Assembly: GCF_029962835.1 (NCBI RefSeq)
Contig: NC_080583.1
Span: forward strand, 2,356,001-2,420,000
DNA length: 64,000 nucleotides
DNA from: Magnolia sinica
Taxonomy: Eukaryota > Streptophyta > Magnoliopsida > Magnoliales > Magnoliaceae
Direction of reading: 5' to 3'
Positions 35,030 to 46,864 of this stretch are shown piece after piece (position 1 is the stretch's first letter; every line of letters begins with the position of its first letter). The translations under genes were made by a program, and so were the position numbers. Below the pieces are notes generated by a model. That model saw only the letters and a program-made list of their open reading frames with translations. It was not told where the DNA came from and made no database searches.

Positions 35030-35605
35030 GGGGATAGAGACGTGCAGGGGTGGACGCAATCCGCGTCCCTTAAACTCATGCTATTACAGAACTTAGGTGG
35101 GCCATAACAAGAGCATGTGTAGATTTTCGTCGTGATTGCAAATTGCCACGTGGTATGTCCCACCTGGGTTTTTCATCTTTATGATTCTTGGAATGTACGG
35201 TGAAAATGAGGAGCCTCACCAGATTCACGGTTTAGATTCTACGCACACATCACGGTGGGCCTCATTCGGACCGAACGTATTATATGATCACCCTGGAGTT
35301 CTCTTCCATGTAGCTGGCCAACACCATACATATGGCATACGTGTGTGGTGATCCGGACCACTGATAGGATGGCGTCCATCATCCGATCACCTTGCATTTT
35401 TTTCAATTTGCATAATGGTCCGTCGATAAGATAATCTACCATATCAACGGTCCTGATCAACATCCACAACCTAGCAAATCCAAGTAACATAAAAGAAATT
35501 ATCCATTGTACACGTCAATAAAAATGCCAATCAATACATTCAAACATTCACATGGCCCACCAAAAAATTATAATTTTTTTTAAAAAATCTGACGTGGATG
35601 AAGGA

Positions 35606-38567
35606 TCACCGTCCAGTGGGGCAGAACGTGATCACATAATCCGATCCGGTACATGTGCATGTACTCGACGCATCATCATACGCGTAGCTATACGCGCTTG
35701 GACATGCATTCTTGAACATCTCCGAGTACTGTGTGGGCCCACACGTCGACGGTGATGAGTGGGCCCCAGTGCAACAGAACTCTGGCGCGCCGAACGCCGA
35801 ACAAGCGCTCCTGCACGCCACCACGGCGCCGGACGCCGTCACCTGCAGCTCGGCAGGGCAGTTTGCGTTCAGGTCGTTGACGCATCCGGCGTACTGGCAG
35901 GTGCCGGTCCCGCCCGACGGCCGGATGCCGACGCCGACATTGTAGCCGTCGACCAGACTAACGTCGTAGAAGTCCTTGCCGCCGTCTCCGACGAGGGTGA
36001 ATTCGGCGAGGCTGGCAGGTGGGGCTCCGCCACCGGTGCATTTCAGCAGGCCGCCGCAGTCGCCGGTGGAGCAGGGGCCGTTGCCGGAGGCATCGAAGTT
36101 GCAGCCGGTGCGGGCCCAGAAGCGGCCTGACCAGCCGGGTGGGGCCGGAAAGGACATCGATGCGCCAGGTGGCAATGTGAAGCCTCCGTCGGCGAGGGCG
36201 GCGCCATTGCCGGTGAGAGTTCCCGGCCAGATGGTGTAGCTGCAACGGTTCTCGAGGGTGAAAACAGTGCCGGAGGCCGAATTTCCTGCGGTTGGAACAG
36301 CGGTTTGGGAGTTTAGATTTCGCTAACTGCCAGATTTTAAAATATGACTACAATACCCTCGGAAATAACCGAGAGATTGCTCGTTTGAAGCAATGTTGTA
36401 ATGAAGCGGACTGCGTCCTGCCCCTGGGTGGAGTATAATCCGTCAAGGTACGGTTCTTTGGGGCCCACTATGATGTATGAGTTTTATCCACGCCGTCCTT
36501 ATATTTTTTCAGATCATTTTACCATACGAGCCCAAAAATGAAGTAGATCACAGGCTGAAGTGGACCACACAATGGGGATTGAACGTCCACCGTTAAAAAC
36601 TGCCTTGTAGTCGCAGAAGTTCTGGAACAAACTGATATTTGTGCTTTTCCTTCATCCAGGTCGTAGCCCATTAGGATAGTTTCAACGGTGGGCGTCATTA
36701 TCACCTCTCCTTCCTGTGGCGTGGTCCACTTGAGGTTTGGATCTGCCTCATTTTTGAATTCACAATCTAAAATGATCTGAAAAAATGGATGGACGGCGTG
36801 GATAAAACCCATATATCACGGTGGGCCCCACCAAGGCCCTCCCTGGACGGAGTATGGTCAAAGCGGGAGCAGGACGCAAACCGCTTCCTGGTAGTAATGG
36901 CAATGACCAAAGTACCCTTCACATCAGGGCCGTGGCACGGTGGCGGGGAGGATGATAGGGTGGTTATTTGATACTCTGGCTACGTGACGTTTGATACTCA
37001 GGCACTTAGAAACTGTACACGTGCCATGCGATCATGCATTAAGTTGTACCGACGAAATGGTGGATCCCGCTGACGCGAGGTCGTGGTCCGAATGTCGGAG
37101 TAGTTGAACAATCTTAGACTTTGGTATGTGGACTCTTGTTTTTTGAAAAAAGACTTTTAGATTTATATTTATTTTTTCATTTTAACCGTCCAATAAATGT
37201 CCACTAATCTGATAGTCAGATGACTAGATAGGTGAGAGTTTTGGTTTATGATACACCTAATCTGGCACCCACAATTTGGTTGGTTTACTCTGAATTAATT
37301 GTATGAGACATGTGCAATTTCGAGGCAGATTCTAAGTGCCCGCGTATCATTCAAAACACTATACCAGAGTATCAGTGTTTTTCTCTTTTTAAATTTTTGT
37401 TACTGAAAAATCCCCAAAACTATCGAGGGCTCATGAGTCATTACCGTATTAGACGGTAGAAACTGGTAAAACAAGGAGTATGTTTCTCTGTACAACTAGG
37501 GCTAATGTACCTCCATCCAGCCGTTCAAATTATGGACATGATTGTAGACATGGTAAAATCGAAAACTCACACTTGATCCTAACCGTGTATTTTGTGGTGC
37601 CATCATGTAGATTGTTAAGGAAAAAAATAGTGAACGGTCTAAAATCAATAGCATATCTCCACTGTGGATGATCATCCAATCAGTCCGATTTTGACACCAT
37701 GTCCCATCTAAAGTGAGTCCGACGATCTTAAAATTTGGTATTGATGGATGTATGCCACGTGTTTAGTGAGTGCGTGCATGCACATGGACGTCACGCTCTT
37801 CAGGTGTACCTCGTCGAAGAACAGGGTGTGTAACTTCAACTTGTACAGATGCGTGCGGAAAAGGATCCCAGTTACATGATCTTCCGTTGGATTATATGCA
37901 AATATCCGGCTCTTAAGTTGTAGAAGTGAGGACCATGATCCAGTGATCCTCACCGTTGATTTCATGAGGCTCACCATGGATTGACCATTACCCCAAAAAA
38001 ATCCCAAATCAGAAGATCCTAGCCGCTAATATAGGACTTTTTGGTTGAGGATTATTGCTGCAGCCCACTTCTTAAGAGAGACTTTAAGAGAGTGATGCAT
38101 CCACAGTGGGACATAAAACCCAAGTGTGAGATCAGTAGAGTTCCTCATTCAAGATAAACAAGCGTGTCAGATTGGCCGGAAAAGTTACTGGCGTCATAAG
38201 TGTGTCAGATACACTAAGTTAAAGGGGGCACCAAGATGAGAAAATGCATAGGTTGATGAGCATGTGGGGCCCATGACTTTGATCCAAACCTTTGCAACGA
38301 TGGGGCTGACGAAAGATGTGGGACGTCCATATAAATCTCCATAGAATGTCCACCCTCCATTTTGTTTCCCTTCTCAAAACCATGAATTAGGACATACCTG
38401 GAGCATCCTCTGCCCATCGTATCAACGGTTTCGATCATCAACCCATGGGCCACAGATGTCCCACATGATCTTCTTAGACATAGAACTTGCAATATGAAAG
38501 GTGTAATGATCAACTTACCCAATAGGAAGAGTATCAAAAGAAGAGAAATCCTGTGTAGAATCGACAT
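35606..38567 (-). CDS. Thaumatin-like protein (PR-5 family), 2 exons, 242 aa
   Basis: Exon 1 is 38567-38519 (16 codons plus one base, donor GTAAGT). Exon 2 is 36285-35606, acceptor CCAACCGCAG. The joined frame is 729 nt including the stop. Residues 1-22 are a signal peptide (MSILHRISLLLILFLLGNSA...), so the protein is secreted. The mature part has the thaumatin signature at 84-99 (GNGPCSTGDCGGLLKC), the DFYDVSLVDGYN strand at 121-132, and an acidic cleft suggested by Glu111, Asp124 and Asp129. There are 17 cysteines: the usual 16 plus an extra one at about 226 (STCTC). The protein ends at FCPTGR with no vacuolar-type tail. Members bind fungal wall glucans or act in defence and stress; the specific target here is unknown. 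Exon 2 is far richer in GC than its surroundings. The 2.2-kb intron holds two MITEs. An intron right after the signal peptide is known in this family. Confidence 0.92.
36437..36853. mobile_element. Palindromic MITE (417 bp) in the thaumatin-like gene intron
   Basis: Left AATCCGTCAAGGTACGG and TTTGGGGCCCACTATGATG; right CACGGTGGGCCCCACC and CCTCCCTGGACGGAGT. The arms are inverted relatives with the family core (TATCCACGCCGTCC, GTGGTCCACTTGAGG). No target duplication was resolved. Confidence 0.65.
36970..37373. mobile_element. Second MITE (404 bp) in the thaumatin-like gene intron, different family
   Basis: The terminal inverted repeat at left is GATACTCTGGCTACGTGACG followed by GATACTCAGGCACTTAGAA. 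The right end reversed gives GATACTCTGGTATAGTG and GATACGCGGGCACTTAGAA. It lacks the GGGCCCACC core. Non-coding. Confidence 0.65.
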
Positions 38568-38700
38568 TTGAGAGAGAGAGAGAGAGAGATAGAGAGGGAG
38601 CAGTTAAACGGACCTCAGAAGCTTTGTATAATTTTACGGTGTGATTTAGCGAATTTTGTCGCTATTTAAGCCTACCCCAATTGTTAGATACAACTACATT
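38568..38700 (-). promoter_or_regulatory. Promoter and 5' UTR of the thaumatin-like gene
   Basis: On the - strand a TATA-like CTTAAATAGC at 38670-38661 lies about 95 bp before the ATG, with a second weak site (ATTATACAAA) closer in. A CT-repeat (GA on the + strand) at 38569-38600 fills the presumed 5' UTR. No defence element was confidently identified. Confidence 0.45.
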
Positions 38701-38730
38701 TTCTAATTTCCAGTAATGCTATGGTTCAAC

Positions 38731-38960
38731 GATGTGTGGGGCCCACCGTGATGTTTTCATGACATCCACTCCGTCCATCATGTGCATCGCTTTATTTCCT
38801 AGCCACCCAAAAAATCAGGCGATTCACCCACGTTTCGTATTTCTCCTGACGTGATGGTAGAAGGTGGCGTGTGGACATCCAATCCGTCCATCATGTACAC
38901 CCACATATTTCATAACCACCCACGAATCAGGCCGATTCAAATATCAGGAGGGCCCCACCC
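38731..38960. repeat. Tandemly duplicated MITE arm
   Basis: The first copy runs GTGGGGCCCACCGTGATG, ACATCCACTCCGTCCATCAT and AGCCACCC. The second repeats ACATCCAATCCGTCCATCAT and ACCACCCACGAATCAGG and ends GAGGGCCCCACC. The two arms are in the same orientation. Confidence 0.5.
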
Positions 38961-39890
38961 TTTGTGTAACGGAAGGGTTGAAATACTCACTAGAAGTTTT
39001 TTTCTTTTTCTTTATTTTCCTTGTAATATCTCACACCCAATGGGATCTCTATCAAATAAACGGTTTTGATCATTTTAAATTGTCCAAATCCAATGGAAAG
39101 AGTCGGTCGTATATCTTATTTTCGTACGTCGCGATGTATTCGAAAACCTCTTTGAATTTTATATTTGCCGGCTGGGGCTCAGGGATGCTTTGCTTCCTCG
39201 GCTGAGACATCCGTCGTGCACTCGCGCGAGTTTTCTTTGTAAGTGCACTCTCCAATACATGCGAGAAACTCCATGATTAAAGACGCTCATCGGGTGGGCC
39301 CCGCCGTGTGACTTCTCTTTGCAATCTACTCATCTGGTACGCCACAAAATATATGAATGCGAACCGTCGGTTTTATGTCGGGTGTACGGGATACGGTGGT
39401 CTCGGACCTTTGGAATGTGTGTTCAAGGATACATGTACAAGTGGCAACTGGAAATGTATATCAACCGTTCACATTCAACTTACTTTTGCGGCCACTTCGA
39501 GAAGATCCAAACGGACTGTTTTTATCCGGGGTTCAAACAGGACGGGTCTCACATGATGAACGGCTTGGATCTCGAAGCGGGGAGCGTGTGGCGAAGAGTG
39601 CGCTTGCAAATATCGGTCGCGCGAGTGCACTTCTCATCTCTCACCAACGGTTCGCGGCTGCACAACGGCTATGAGATTCCAAAACCTCTTAATGTGGAAC
39701 GTGATGAGCCCTGCTCGAGTCACGTGGAGTTAGCCGTTCTCTCGACAACGTAACTGACGCGAGCCAGTAAGCCACGCATGCCGACGTCATCCACGTCAGA
39801 TGGGTCCACACCTGCCACGTGAGCCAGAACATCCTCACATGGTGGACGGTTAAGGCGAACGTAATGGTTGGATGTGAATTTCCTACGACA
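38961..39890. other. Intergenic stretch, no gene recognised
   Basis: The + strand frames at 39319-39753 (144 aa) and 39357-39674 overlap in different frames and have no motif, signal or splice support that I recognise. Only short repeat words (GGTGGGCCCCGCC at about 39292) are visible. Confidence 0.4.
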
Positions 39891-40350
39891 CTAGCTGGAG
39901 ATAGACCATGCAACGAATACATCTGTGGAGTGCACCGAGATCTATATATGAAATCGACTCCTTCCATCAGTTGAGACAGGTCATTATAGTATTTAATAAA
40001 AAAAATCAGCCATATCTAAAACCCGAGTGCGCCACACCATGGGAAAAAAGGGGGATGAGGACATCTACTATTCAAATTCTCATGGAGCCATTGGTGACAT
40101 TTTTATGCAATCTAACCCTTTCATAAGTTGAGTCCTACTAGGATGAAAGGAAAATGAAAGTTTCAGTCCGATCCAGAACTTCCATGGGCCCCAAGAAGTT
40201 TCCAACGTGGCCGTCCCAGAACCTTCGTTTTCCTGTAGTGCGGCCCACTTGAGTGTACATCTTCCTATTTTTTGGTTTCACCTACTAACATGATCTATAA
40301 AAACTTATGGACGGAGTGGATATTTCACATGCATCAAGATGGATCCCACA
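39891..40350. mobile_element. Degraded palindromic MITE copy
   Basis: The left arm holds GAAATCGACTCCTTCCATCAG; the right arm has TGGACGGAGTGGATATTTC. In between are ACTTCCATGGGCCCCAAG and CGGCCCACTTGAG. It is one of the more divergent copies. Confidence 0.5.
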
Positions 40351-40800
40351 TTACTTTTTATTGCACGGGCTCGCAACAACAACTGCTGTAGAAAACTGGC
40401 GTCCGTCATGGACGGTTGCCTCGAACCCAAAACCGCATCTCACCAATTTATCAGCTCGAATCTCGTGAAATTAAGAAATGAATGGATACTCGCGAGAGTA
40501 GGATATCGAATATTCCACTCCCCACACTTGCAAGAAGACAGTACGGCACGTCAAACAGATCTAGAGCCGTTCATAAGACGAATCTATGGTGCGTGTATTC
40601 CTGACCCGAAAATCAAACCAATACAAATCATCTGTACATATTCGATGTAAACATCTGGCCCACCTTGTAATTCTTTGGACGGTCGTATTTCCAGCCGAAG
40701 GCCCATATACTGTCGATCCCACCTAATTAATGGTCAGAAACGCACGAGTTGTGAGAGAAAGGTCCGAAATCTTCTCTTGAGAATAGCCATTGAAGAGTGA
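40351..40800. other. Intergenic stretch, no gene recognised
   Basis: A 103-codon + strand frame (40339-40650) begins within the MITE edge and has no motif I recognise. I see nothing else. Confidence 0.35.
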
Positions 40801-41270
40801 GTGTGCTTCGCTCACTGCCCCTTTAGCGTGGTGTGAAGACTTTTTGAGGGCCACTTTCGTGTATATGTGTTATCCACGCCGTCCATCTGTTTTTTCAACT
40901 CATTTTAAAGTACGAGATCAAAATTGAAGTATATCCAAAGCTTAAGTCGATCACATCACAGGAAAAATAAGAATTAAATGCCTACGGTTGAAAACTTATC
41001 AGGAGCTATAGAAGTTTTCCATCAAGTTGATATTTGTGCTTTCACTTCATCCGGTTTGTATGACCTTAGGAAGGTTTCAACGGTGGATGTCATTATCCCC
41101 ACTGTTTTCTATGGCGTGGTCCACTTGAACTTTTTATATACTTCAATTTTTTATACTAGCCCTAAAATGAGCTGAAAACATGGATGGACGGCGTGGATAA
41201 AACACATACATCAAGTTCGGGCCCACACAGTCTTCAACCACGGTAAAGGGTGGTGAGCGCCTCACCACAC
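40801..41270. mobile_element. Palindromic MITE (470 bp), distinct ends
   Basis: Left GTGTGCTTCGCTCACTGCCC then CTTTAGCGTGG. The right end reversed gives GTGTGGTGAGGCGCTCACCA then CCTTTACCGTGG. The core with TATCCACGCCGTCCATC and its inverse is present. Only 20 bp separate it from the hAT-like copy at 41291. Confidence 0.65.
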
Positions 41271-41290
41271 AATCCGCGACCGGCTTTGGA

Positions 41291-41824
41291 AGGAAATGGA
41301 TCGGCTACTCCCCCGTGACACCAGACAATGGTTGATGGTCGGTGCTCCGTGGGCCTCACCATGATTTTTTTTTCATCCATACCGTACATCTATTTTTATA
41401 GATCATTGTCTGGTATGAGACCAAAAATTACATATATAGAAATCTCAAGTGGACCACATTACAGGAAACAGGTTGAATGTCGACCATTAAAAACTTTTTG
41501 GGGGCCATTAAAGTTTTGGATCAAGCTGATATTTGGTTTTTTTTCTTCATCTGGGTCTGTATGATCTAATCAACAGATTGGATGTCAAATAAAAAGTACA
41601 GTGGGCCTTAGGAGGATTTAAATGGTGGATATCCAATCACTATTGTTTTCTTGTGGTGTGGTCCACCTAAGATTTATATCCCTCTTGTTTTTGGGATAAA
41701 GTCTAAAATGATATGTAAAATTGGATGAACGGAATGGATGAAAAACATACATCATGGTGGGGCCCACAGAGCACCGACCACCAGCCACGGGGCTGTTGGC
41801 AGGGGGAGTAGCCAATCCGTTTCC
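41291..41824. mobile_element. hAT-like MITE copy 3 (534 bp, perfect 8-bp target duplication)
   Basis: Ends are AGGAAATGGATCGGCTACTCC (left) and GGAGTAGCCAATCCGTTTCC (right). The flanks are identical: GCTTTGGA at 41283-41290 and again at 41825-41832. This is the best-preserved insertion of the family in the window and fixes its boundaries. Non-coding throughout. Confidence 0.85.
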
Positions 41825-42393
41825 GCTTTGGAATGGGGTTCGGCCGAACTGGTTCAATGCATTCCACCCAAACAAACGTTATATACACGAATGTACATAT
41901 ATTCATACACATGACATATTTTACAAGGTACGTCGGCACTGTAGTCGTTGGATTTGGGGTTATTTTCAGTGATCGAAACGGTTGAACTGACGAAGAACGA
42001 AGCTGATGGAGGCTGGCTCCAAAATATTCAAGAATGGATGATTCAGTTCTCTACAATGGCCCACAAAATTACGGTCAAGGAGATTATCTATGTTAATTAG
42101 AATAGTTAAAAGATCAAAGGGTCAGGATATTCCAAAATGATCTTTTCTCTTGGTTTCGCCACCCAAAGTGGGAGGACCGTCAATATATACGGTTTGGATC
42201 TCTGAAACATGATGCAGATCCAACCGATGTAGGCCCACGTATCGTACAACCGTAGGATTGGGACGTATTGTAACAAATCTTTGATTAAGCATCTTTTGAA
42301 AGGTTTGCTTTTGTATTTTGGTTTGGCGACAAACATACCATTTTCAATCCGTACGTTTCATCTTCCCAATTTCAACGCATTCACCATTTTGAG

Positions 42394-42885
42394 GTGAGCT
42401 GATTAGGTGTTACCCTTGCCGTGGGGCCCACTTTAATATTTTTTGTATATCCACGCCGTCCATCTGTTTCTCCAGCTCATTTAGGATTTTATATAAAAAA
42501 AGTATGCAAGTCCAAATCTCAGGTGTACCGCCCCACGGGAAACGGTCATGATTGAGTGCCTCACCATTAAAAATTCCCAAAGGCCCATCATAACGTTTTG
42601 ATAATATTTATTTGCAATCCAACCTGTTTATAATGACAAGTAGATGTAGATGAAGCAAAACACAAAGATCAGTTTGATCCAATACATTTGTGGCCCACAA
42701 AAAGTTGCTAATGGTAATTCTTTACTGTTTCTAGTGGTATGGTCCACTGTAGATTTGGATCTTTTTAAGGTTTGAGATGGGATTCTAAAATAAGATGAAA
42801 AATAGATGAACAACATGGATATACAACAAATGCATCAACGTGGCCCTCACACTGTTAGGGTAACACCGTGTCATCGGGGAAACAA
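42394..42885. mobile_element. Palindromic MITE copy with GTGTTACCC ends
   Basis: The left arm runs GCTGATTAGGTGTTACCC then GTGGGGCCCAC. The right arm is GTGGCCCTCACACTG followed by AGGGTAACACCGTGTCATC. The shared core lies between. The exact ends are approximate. Confidence 0.55.
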
Positions 42886-42899
42886 CTTATCTGCTAAGG

Positions 42900-43076
42900 G
42901 TACACACAGGTTGTTTTGGTCTGGTTCTGGGGTGAAATCGGAACCGAACCGTTATTTACGATTATAGGAGAATTGGAACCGGAATCGGACCGTTAGCACC
43001 CTAGAACTGAACCAGAACCGAACCGTTAAAACCGGTATGGTTCCACGGTTATAGGCTTTTAATAATTTGGCCCAAT

Positions 43077-43115
<39 letters not shown>

Positions 43116-43148
43116 CGGCGAGAGAGAGAGAGAGAGGGAGAGAGAACT

Positions 43149-43237
<89 letters not shown>

Positions 43238-43500
43238 TGGATGGGATTGGGGTTAGCCGCAGTAGGGCAGCGTGAAGAGTGAAGTGAAGGTAATGAACTT
43301 ATGGTCTTTTTAAAAAAGTATATGGTTTGGTTCCTAGTTCAGTTCCACGGCTTGGATCCATGGCTCGGATCCACGGTTCGGTTCAATTCTACATATACTC
43401 AAATTGAGAATCAAATTGAACTAATCGATTCTTTGATTTTCGGAATCGGTTCTGGTCCTGTTCCACAGTTCTACCGGTTCAATGTGCACCTCTATTATCC
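42900..43500. repeat. GAACCG-rich repeat with a long GA microsatellite
   Basis: Words such as GGAACCGAACCGTT and AACCAGAACCGAACCG occur before, and CACGGTTCGGTTCAATTC after, a GA/AG run at 43080-43234 interrupted by AACCGGC, GGG and ACTGA. Inverted GAACCG/CGGTTC words flank the run. The + strand frame at 43301-43579 is not supported. Confidence 0.6.
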
Positions 43501-43571
43501 ACTCCCTATTTTGAGATCCTTGCTTAATGTTATGTTATGTGAATGCTGTTTGGTTATGGAACCAACACCAT

Positions 43572-44019
43572 CCAACTAATTGGTGTCAAAGCTACATAGG
43601 CCCCACAATGATGTATGTGTTTTATCCATATGCATTTATTTTCAGCTCATTTTAATGCATGAGCCCAAAAATAAGTTACTCAAGTGGACCACACCATAGA
43701 AAAGAGTAGGAATTGAATGTTTACCATTGAAAACTTCTTAGGGCAGAAGTTTTGGATCAAGCTAAATTTGTCTTTTCCTTTATTCTGAGTATGCATGACC
43801 TTATGAACATGACCACAAATAACCATCCACGTAGACCCTAGGAAGGTTTCAAGGGTGGAAGTCATTATCTACGCTTTTATATTGTGTGGTCCACTTGAGT
43901 TTTGGATCTGCCTCATTTTTAGGTTGATACACTAAAATGAGCTAGCAAAATGGATGAACAGTGTGAATAAAACACATACATCATAATGGGCCCCCAAAGC
44001 TTTGGCACCGACTAGCTGG
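43572..44019. mobile_element. Palindromic MITE (448 bp) with CCAACTAATTGG-type ends
   Basis: Left CCAACTAATTGGTGTCAAAGC. The right end reversed is CCAGCTAGTCGGTGCCAAAGC. The core follows GGCCCCACAATGATGTATG and its inverse. A small SIRE-like or hAT-like target duplication was looked for and not found. Confidence 0.65.
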
Positions 44020-44997
44020 CTGGCGTTGGGGGTCCCTCATCCATGGTTTGGTTTATAGATCCTGAAAGGGCCCCACACAATCTGGTGGCGTAGCGTCTAC
44101 CTTAGCCCTAATGATCGTTCCCACTTCATTGACCACCTCAAAGTTCAAAAATATTTTATATTTTTTTTATAGTTTTTTTGGGTTTCTAGGTGGGCCACAT
44201 TGTCAAAATTGTGGCGGGGACTCTTCCAACTTACACATGACAAACATGTCAGGAAATCTGGACCATCCATATCATGGCTCAGTTTGTAAAGGAAAGGGCC
44301 CAAAAATACTCTGATCAGATGATTTTAACCATCAGATATCTCCATTGAATTTGGACACGTCCCAACTTGACCATCAACCTTTCATTTGATAGCTGGTGGC
44401 TTTGATGGTTACAATCTGTTGATTTACTTGAATTTTGTGCTATGCTCTATCCATAACAGAACCCACAATCTAGACGGTGTGGATCGCCATAATTGTATAC
44501 TGAGTCTGCAGTGGTCACATCATCAAAATTTAAAATGCTCGCTTGACTACTACATTAGTATAGATTTCAATTCAATTCCAACCACTACATTGAAAATCTA
44601 TTAAGGGATGGGGACACTAAAAGGTCCCCAGAAACCTACCAGTTTAAACAAAACCCTAATGGACAGATTCAGATGTTTGTATCATTCTCATCATGGGGCC
44701 CACCCAATACATTCCTGATCCCTGTTTCTTGTAATTTAGTTTACTAAATCTGATTTTGTTTGTTTTTGGCACTTTGTTGGGCAGTTGAGGTTTTAGGCAT
44801 GACTCACCAGAAGATCCAAAAAGAGGGTGTTAAAGTCATACATGCTACTCCCTTGGGGTAAGGTGGAGAGTGGCTGGGGAGAGGGTGAATCAGGACCGTT
44901 AATCAAGTGGGTATGGCCTAGATAGGTCATGGTTGAAAAGCAATACATGGTAGTTGGTGCTAGCCATGTTATTGGTGACCTTTAAATGGATGGTGGA
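44020..44997. other. Intergenic stretch, no gene recognised
   Basis: No coding support on either strand. Short repeat-family words occur (GGTGGGCCACATTGTC at 44190, CATGGGGCCCACCCAA at 44693). Confidence 0.35.
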
Positions 44998-45190
44998 AAC
45001 AAAACAAAAAAGTTGAGTAGGTGGAATTAATGCTTAGGAAGTATTTGGAGTATCCCACTGCCCACTTTCCAGAGTGAAGATTTGGACCACTTTTAAGGGA
45101 CTAGATTGATTTTATGGAAGATCAGCTATTTTGATGTGTCCTCTAAACTGATTTAGCTGTCACTTGATAATTTGGAGTGAGTTGAACTAA
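44998..45190 (+). repeat. Low-copy repeat, partner at 47505-47770
   Basis: GTATTTGGAGTATCCCACTG and CCAGAGTGAAGATTTGGA recur in the same orientation at about 47650-47700, with the following block on GGGACTAGATTGATT also shared. The pair brackets the large palindrome. Confidence 0.55.
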
Positions 45191-45352
45191 CTTTCTATTA
45201 GCATTTTCATCACTTGTTTGGTGGGCCATGTTTTTATTAAAAAAAAATGTTGAAACAATATGAAATTAATCTTTTTAAAATTTTTAAACTTCTTAACTTA
45301 CCTTCAAACAAACGTAAGCGACTTATATTGTTGCGAATGAATTAAAAGTCTT

Positions 45353-45640
45353 GAAATCCCCGATTACTTTACGCTACCAAACAACTAGGGGATTTGAAAC
45401 TCCTTCAAATCCCCTTGAAGGGATTAGGAGGGATGGAATTGCATCCGTCCTGTGCCAATTCCACTCCATGTTTGGGAAGAATGGACCCCACCACCATTGA
45501 AATCCCCAGTTACTTTATGCTACCAAACAACTAGGGGATTTGAAACTCCTTCAAATCCCCTTGAAGGGATTAGGAGGGATGGAATTGCATCAGGTCCTGT
45601 GCCAATTCCACTCCATGTTCGGGAAGAATGGACAAGCGAT
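45353..45640 (+). repeat. Tandem duplication, 146-bp period
   Basis: Two units each contain GAAATCCCC, TACCAAACAACTAGGGG and TTGAAGGGATTAGGAGGG, followed by CCAATTCCACTCCATGTT. The start-to-start distance is 146 bp. The second unit forms the outer edge of the palindrome. Confidence 0.75.
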
Positions 45641-46705
45641 GGATGGAATTGCATTGGGTCCCGTGCCAATTTCACTCAATGTTAGCAAGTTGTGTAGGTC
45701 CCATCATGATGTGTAGGCTATATCCACACCGTCCACCCATTTTTTGAGATTATTTTAGAGCATGGGCCAAAAAATTAGGTAAATCTAAAGCTCAAGTGGA
45801 CCCCACCATAGAAAGCAACGGGGATTGAATACTTACCATTGAAAACTTCTTTAGGGCCACATAAGTTTTGGATCTGCCTCATTTTTAGGCCCATGCCATA
45901 AAATGAGGTTACAAAACAAATGAATAGGTTACATATAACACGTGTGTTATTCTCAGTAATTTCAAATGATGATGGGTATATCCATTTAATGTACCACCAT
46001 ATTACCTACAAAGCATGATATTAATCTTATCCATGGTAAGGGGGGACAATTCCTGCCATGGGTAATAATTATGTTTTTTGAATCCCATCCCACCTAATCC
46101 CTTCTAATCCCACCATCGGACCGATCCCACGGTATTAGGTGGGATGGGATTCAAAAAACATCATTATTACCCATGGCAGGGACTGCTCGGTGGTACAATG
46201 GGATAAGCTTAATTTCCTTTTTTGTTTGTAATACAGTAGTACATTGAAAGGAGATACCCACCATCATTTGAAACTATTGACAATAACATACATGTGTTAT
46301 ATCTAAAGCGTTCATTTGTTTTGTAACCTCATTTTATGGCATGGGCCTAAAAATGAGATAGATCCAAAACTTATGTGGCCCCAAAGAAGTTTTCAATGGT
46401 AAGTATTCAATCCCCATTGCTTTCTATGGTGGGGTCCACTTGAGCTTTAGATCTACTTGATTTTTTAGCCCATGCTCTAAAATGATCTCGAAAAATGGGT
46501 GAACGGTGTGGATATAGCCTACATATCATGGTAGGACCTACACAACTTGCTAACATTGAGTGATATTAGCACGGGACTCGATACGATTCTATCGGGCCTA
46601 CTTCCAAGCTTTTCCACTCTTCCCAAACATGGAGTGGAATTGGCACAGGACCAGATGCAATTCCATCCCACCTAAGCCCATCTAATCCAGCCGGCCAAAC
46701 AGGCC
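45570..46705. mobile_element. Giant palindrome (foldback element), arms about 540 bp
   Basis: From GGGATGGAATTGCATCAGG at the left to GATGCAATTCCATCCCACC at the right, each arm is the inverse of the other. The centre lies at about 46113-46129, where TTTTTTGAATCCCATCCCACC meets its inverse GGTGGGATGGGATTCAAAAAA. The arms contain the GGTCCACTTGAG core. It could form a cruciform or a long hairpin RNA. No coding region. Confidence 0.8.
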
Positions 46706-46750
46706 CTAAATGCATTAGTCATGGCCTTGCTTGGTTATTGATCAAAATAA

Positions 46751-46753
<3 letters not shown>

Positions 46754-46820
<67 letters not shown>
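46754..46820. repeat. CT then TA microsatellite
   Basis: A run of CT repeats is followed directly by TA repeats and a short ACAC. It separates the giant palindrome from the half-copy downstream. Confidence 0.85.
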
Positions 46821-46826
<6 letters not shown>

Positions 46827-46864
46827 GTTTTCCCAGTCATTGAGAGAGTGTTTGGGGCATGGCA

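Noticed and set aside
35759-36130. Long + strand frame opposite the thaumatin-like gene
   Set aside because: It is an Ala/Arg/Gly-rich shadow of the GC-rich coding exon on the other strand.
39319-39753. Overlapping + strand open frames upstream of the thaumatin-like gene
   Set aside because: Three frames overlap, with no motif, signal peptide or splice support; they look like chance frames in moderately GC-rich sequence.
40339-40650. 103-codon open frame
   Set aside because: It begins within a MITE edge and resembles no family I know.
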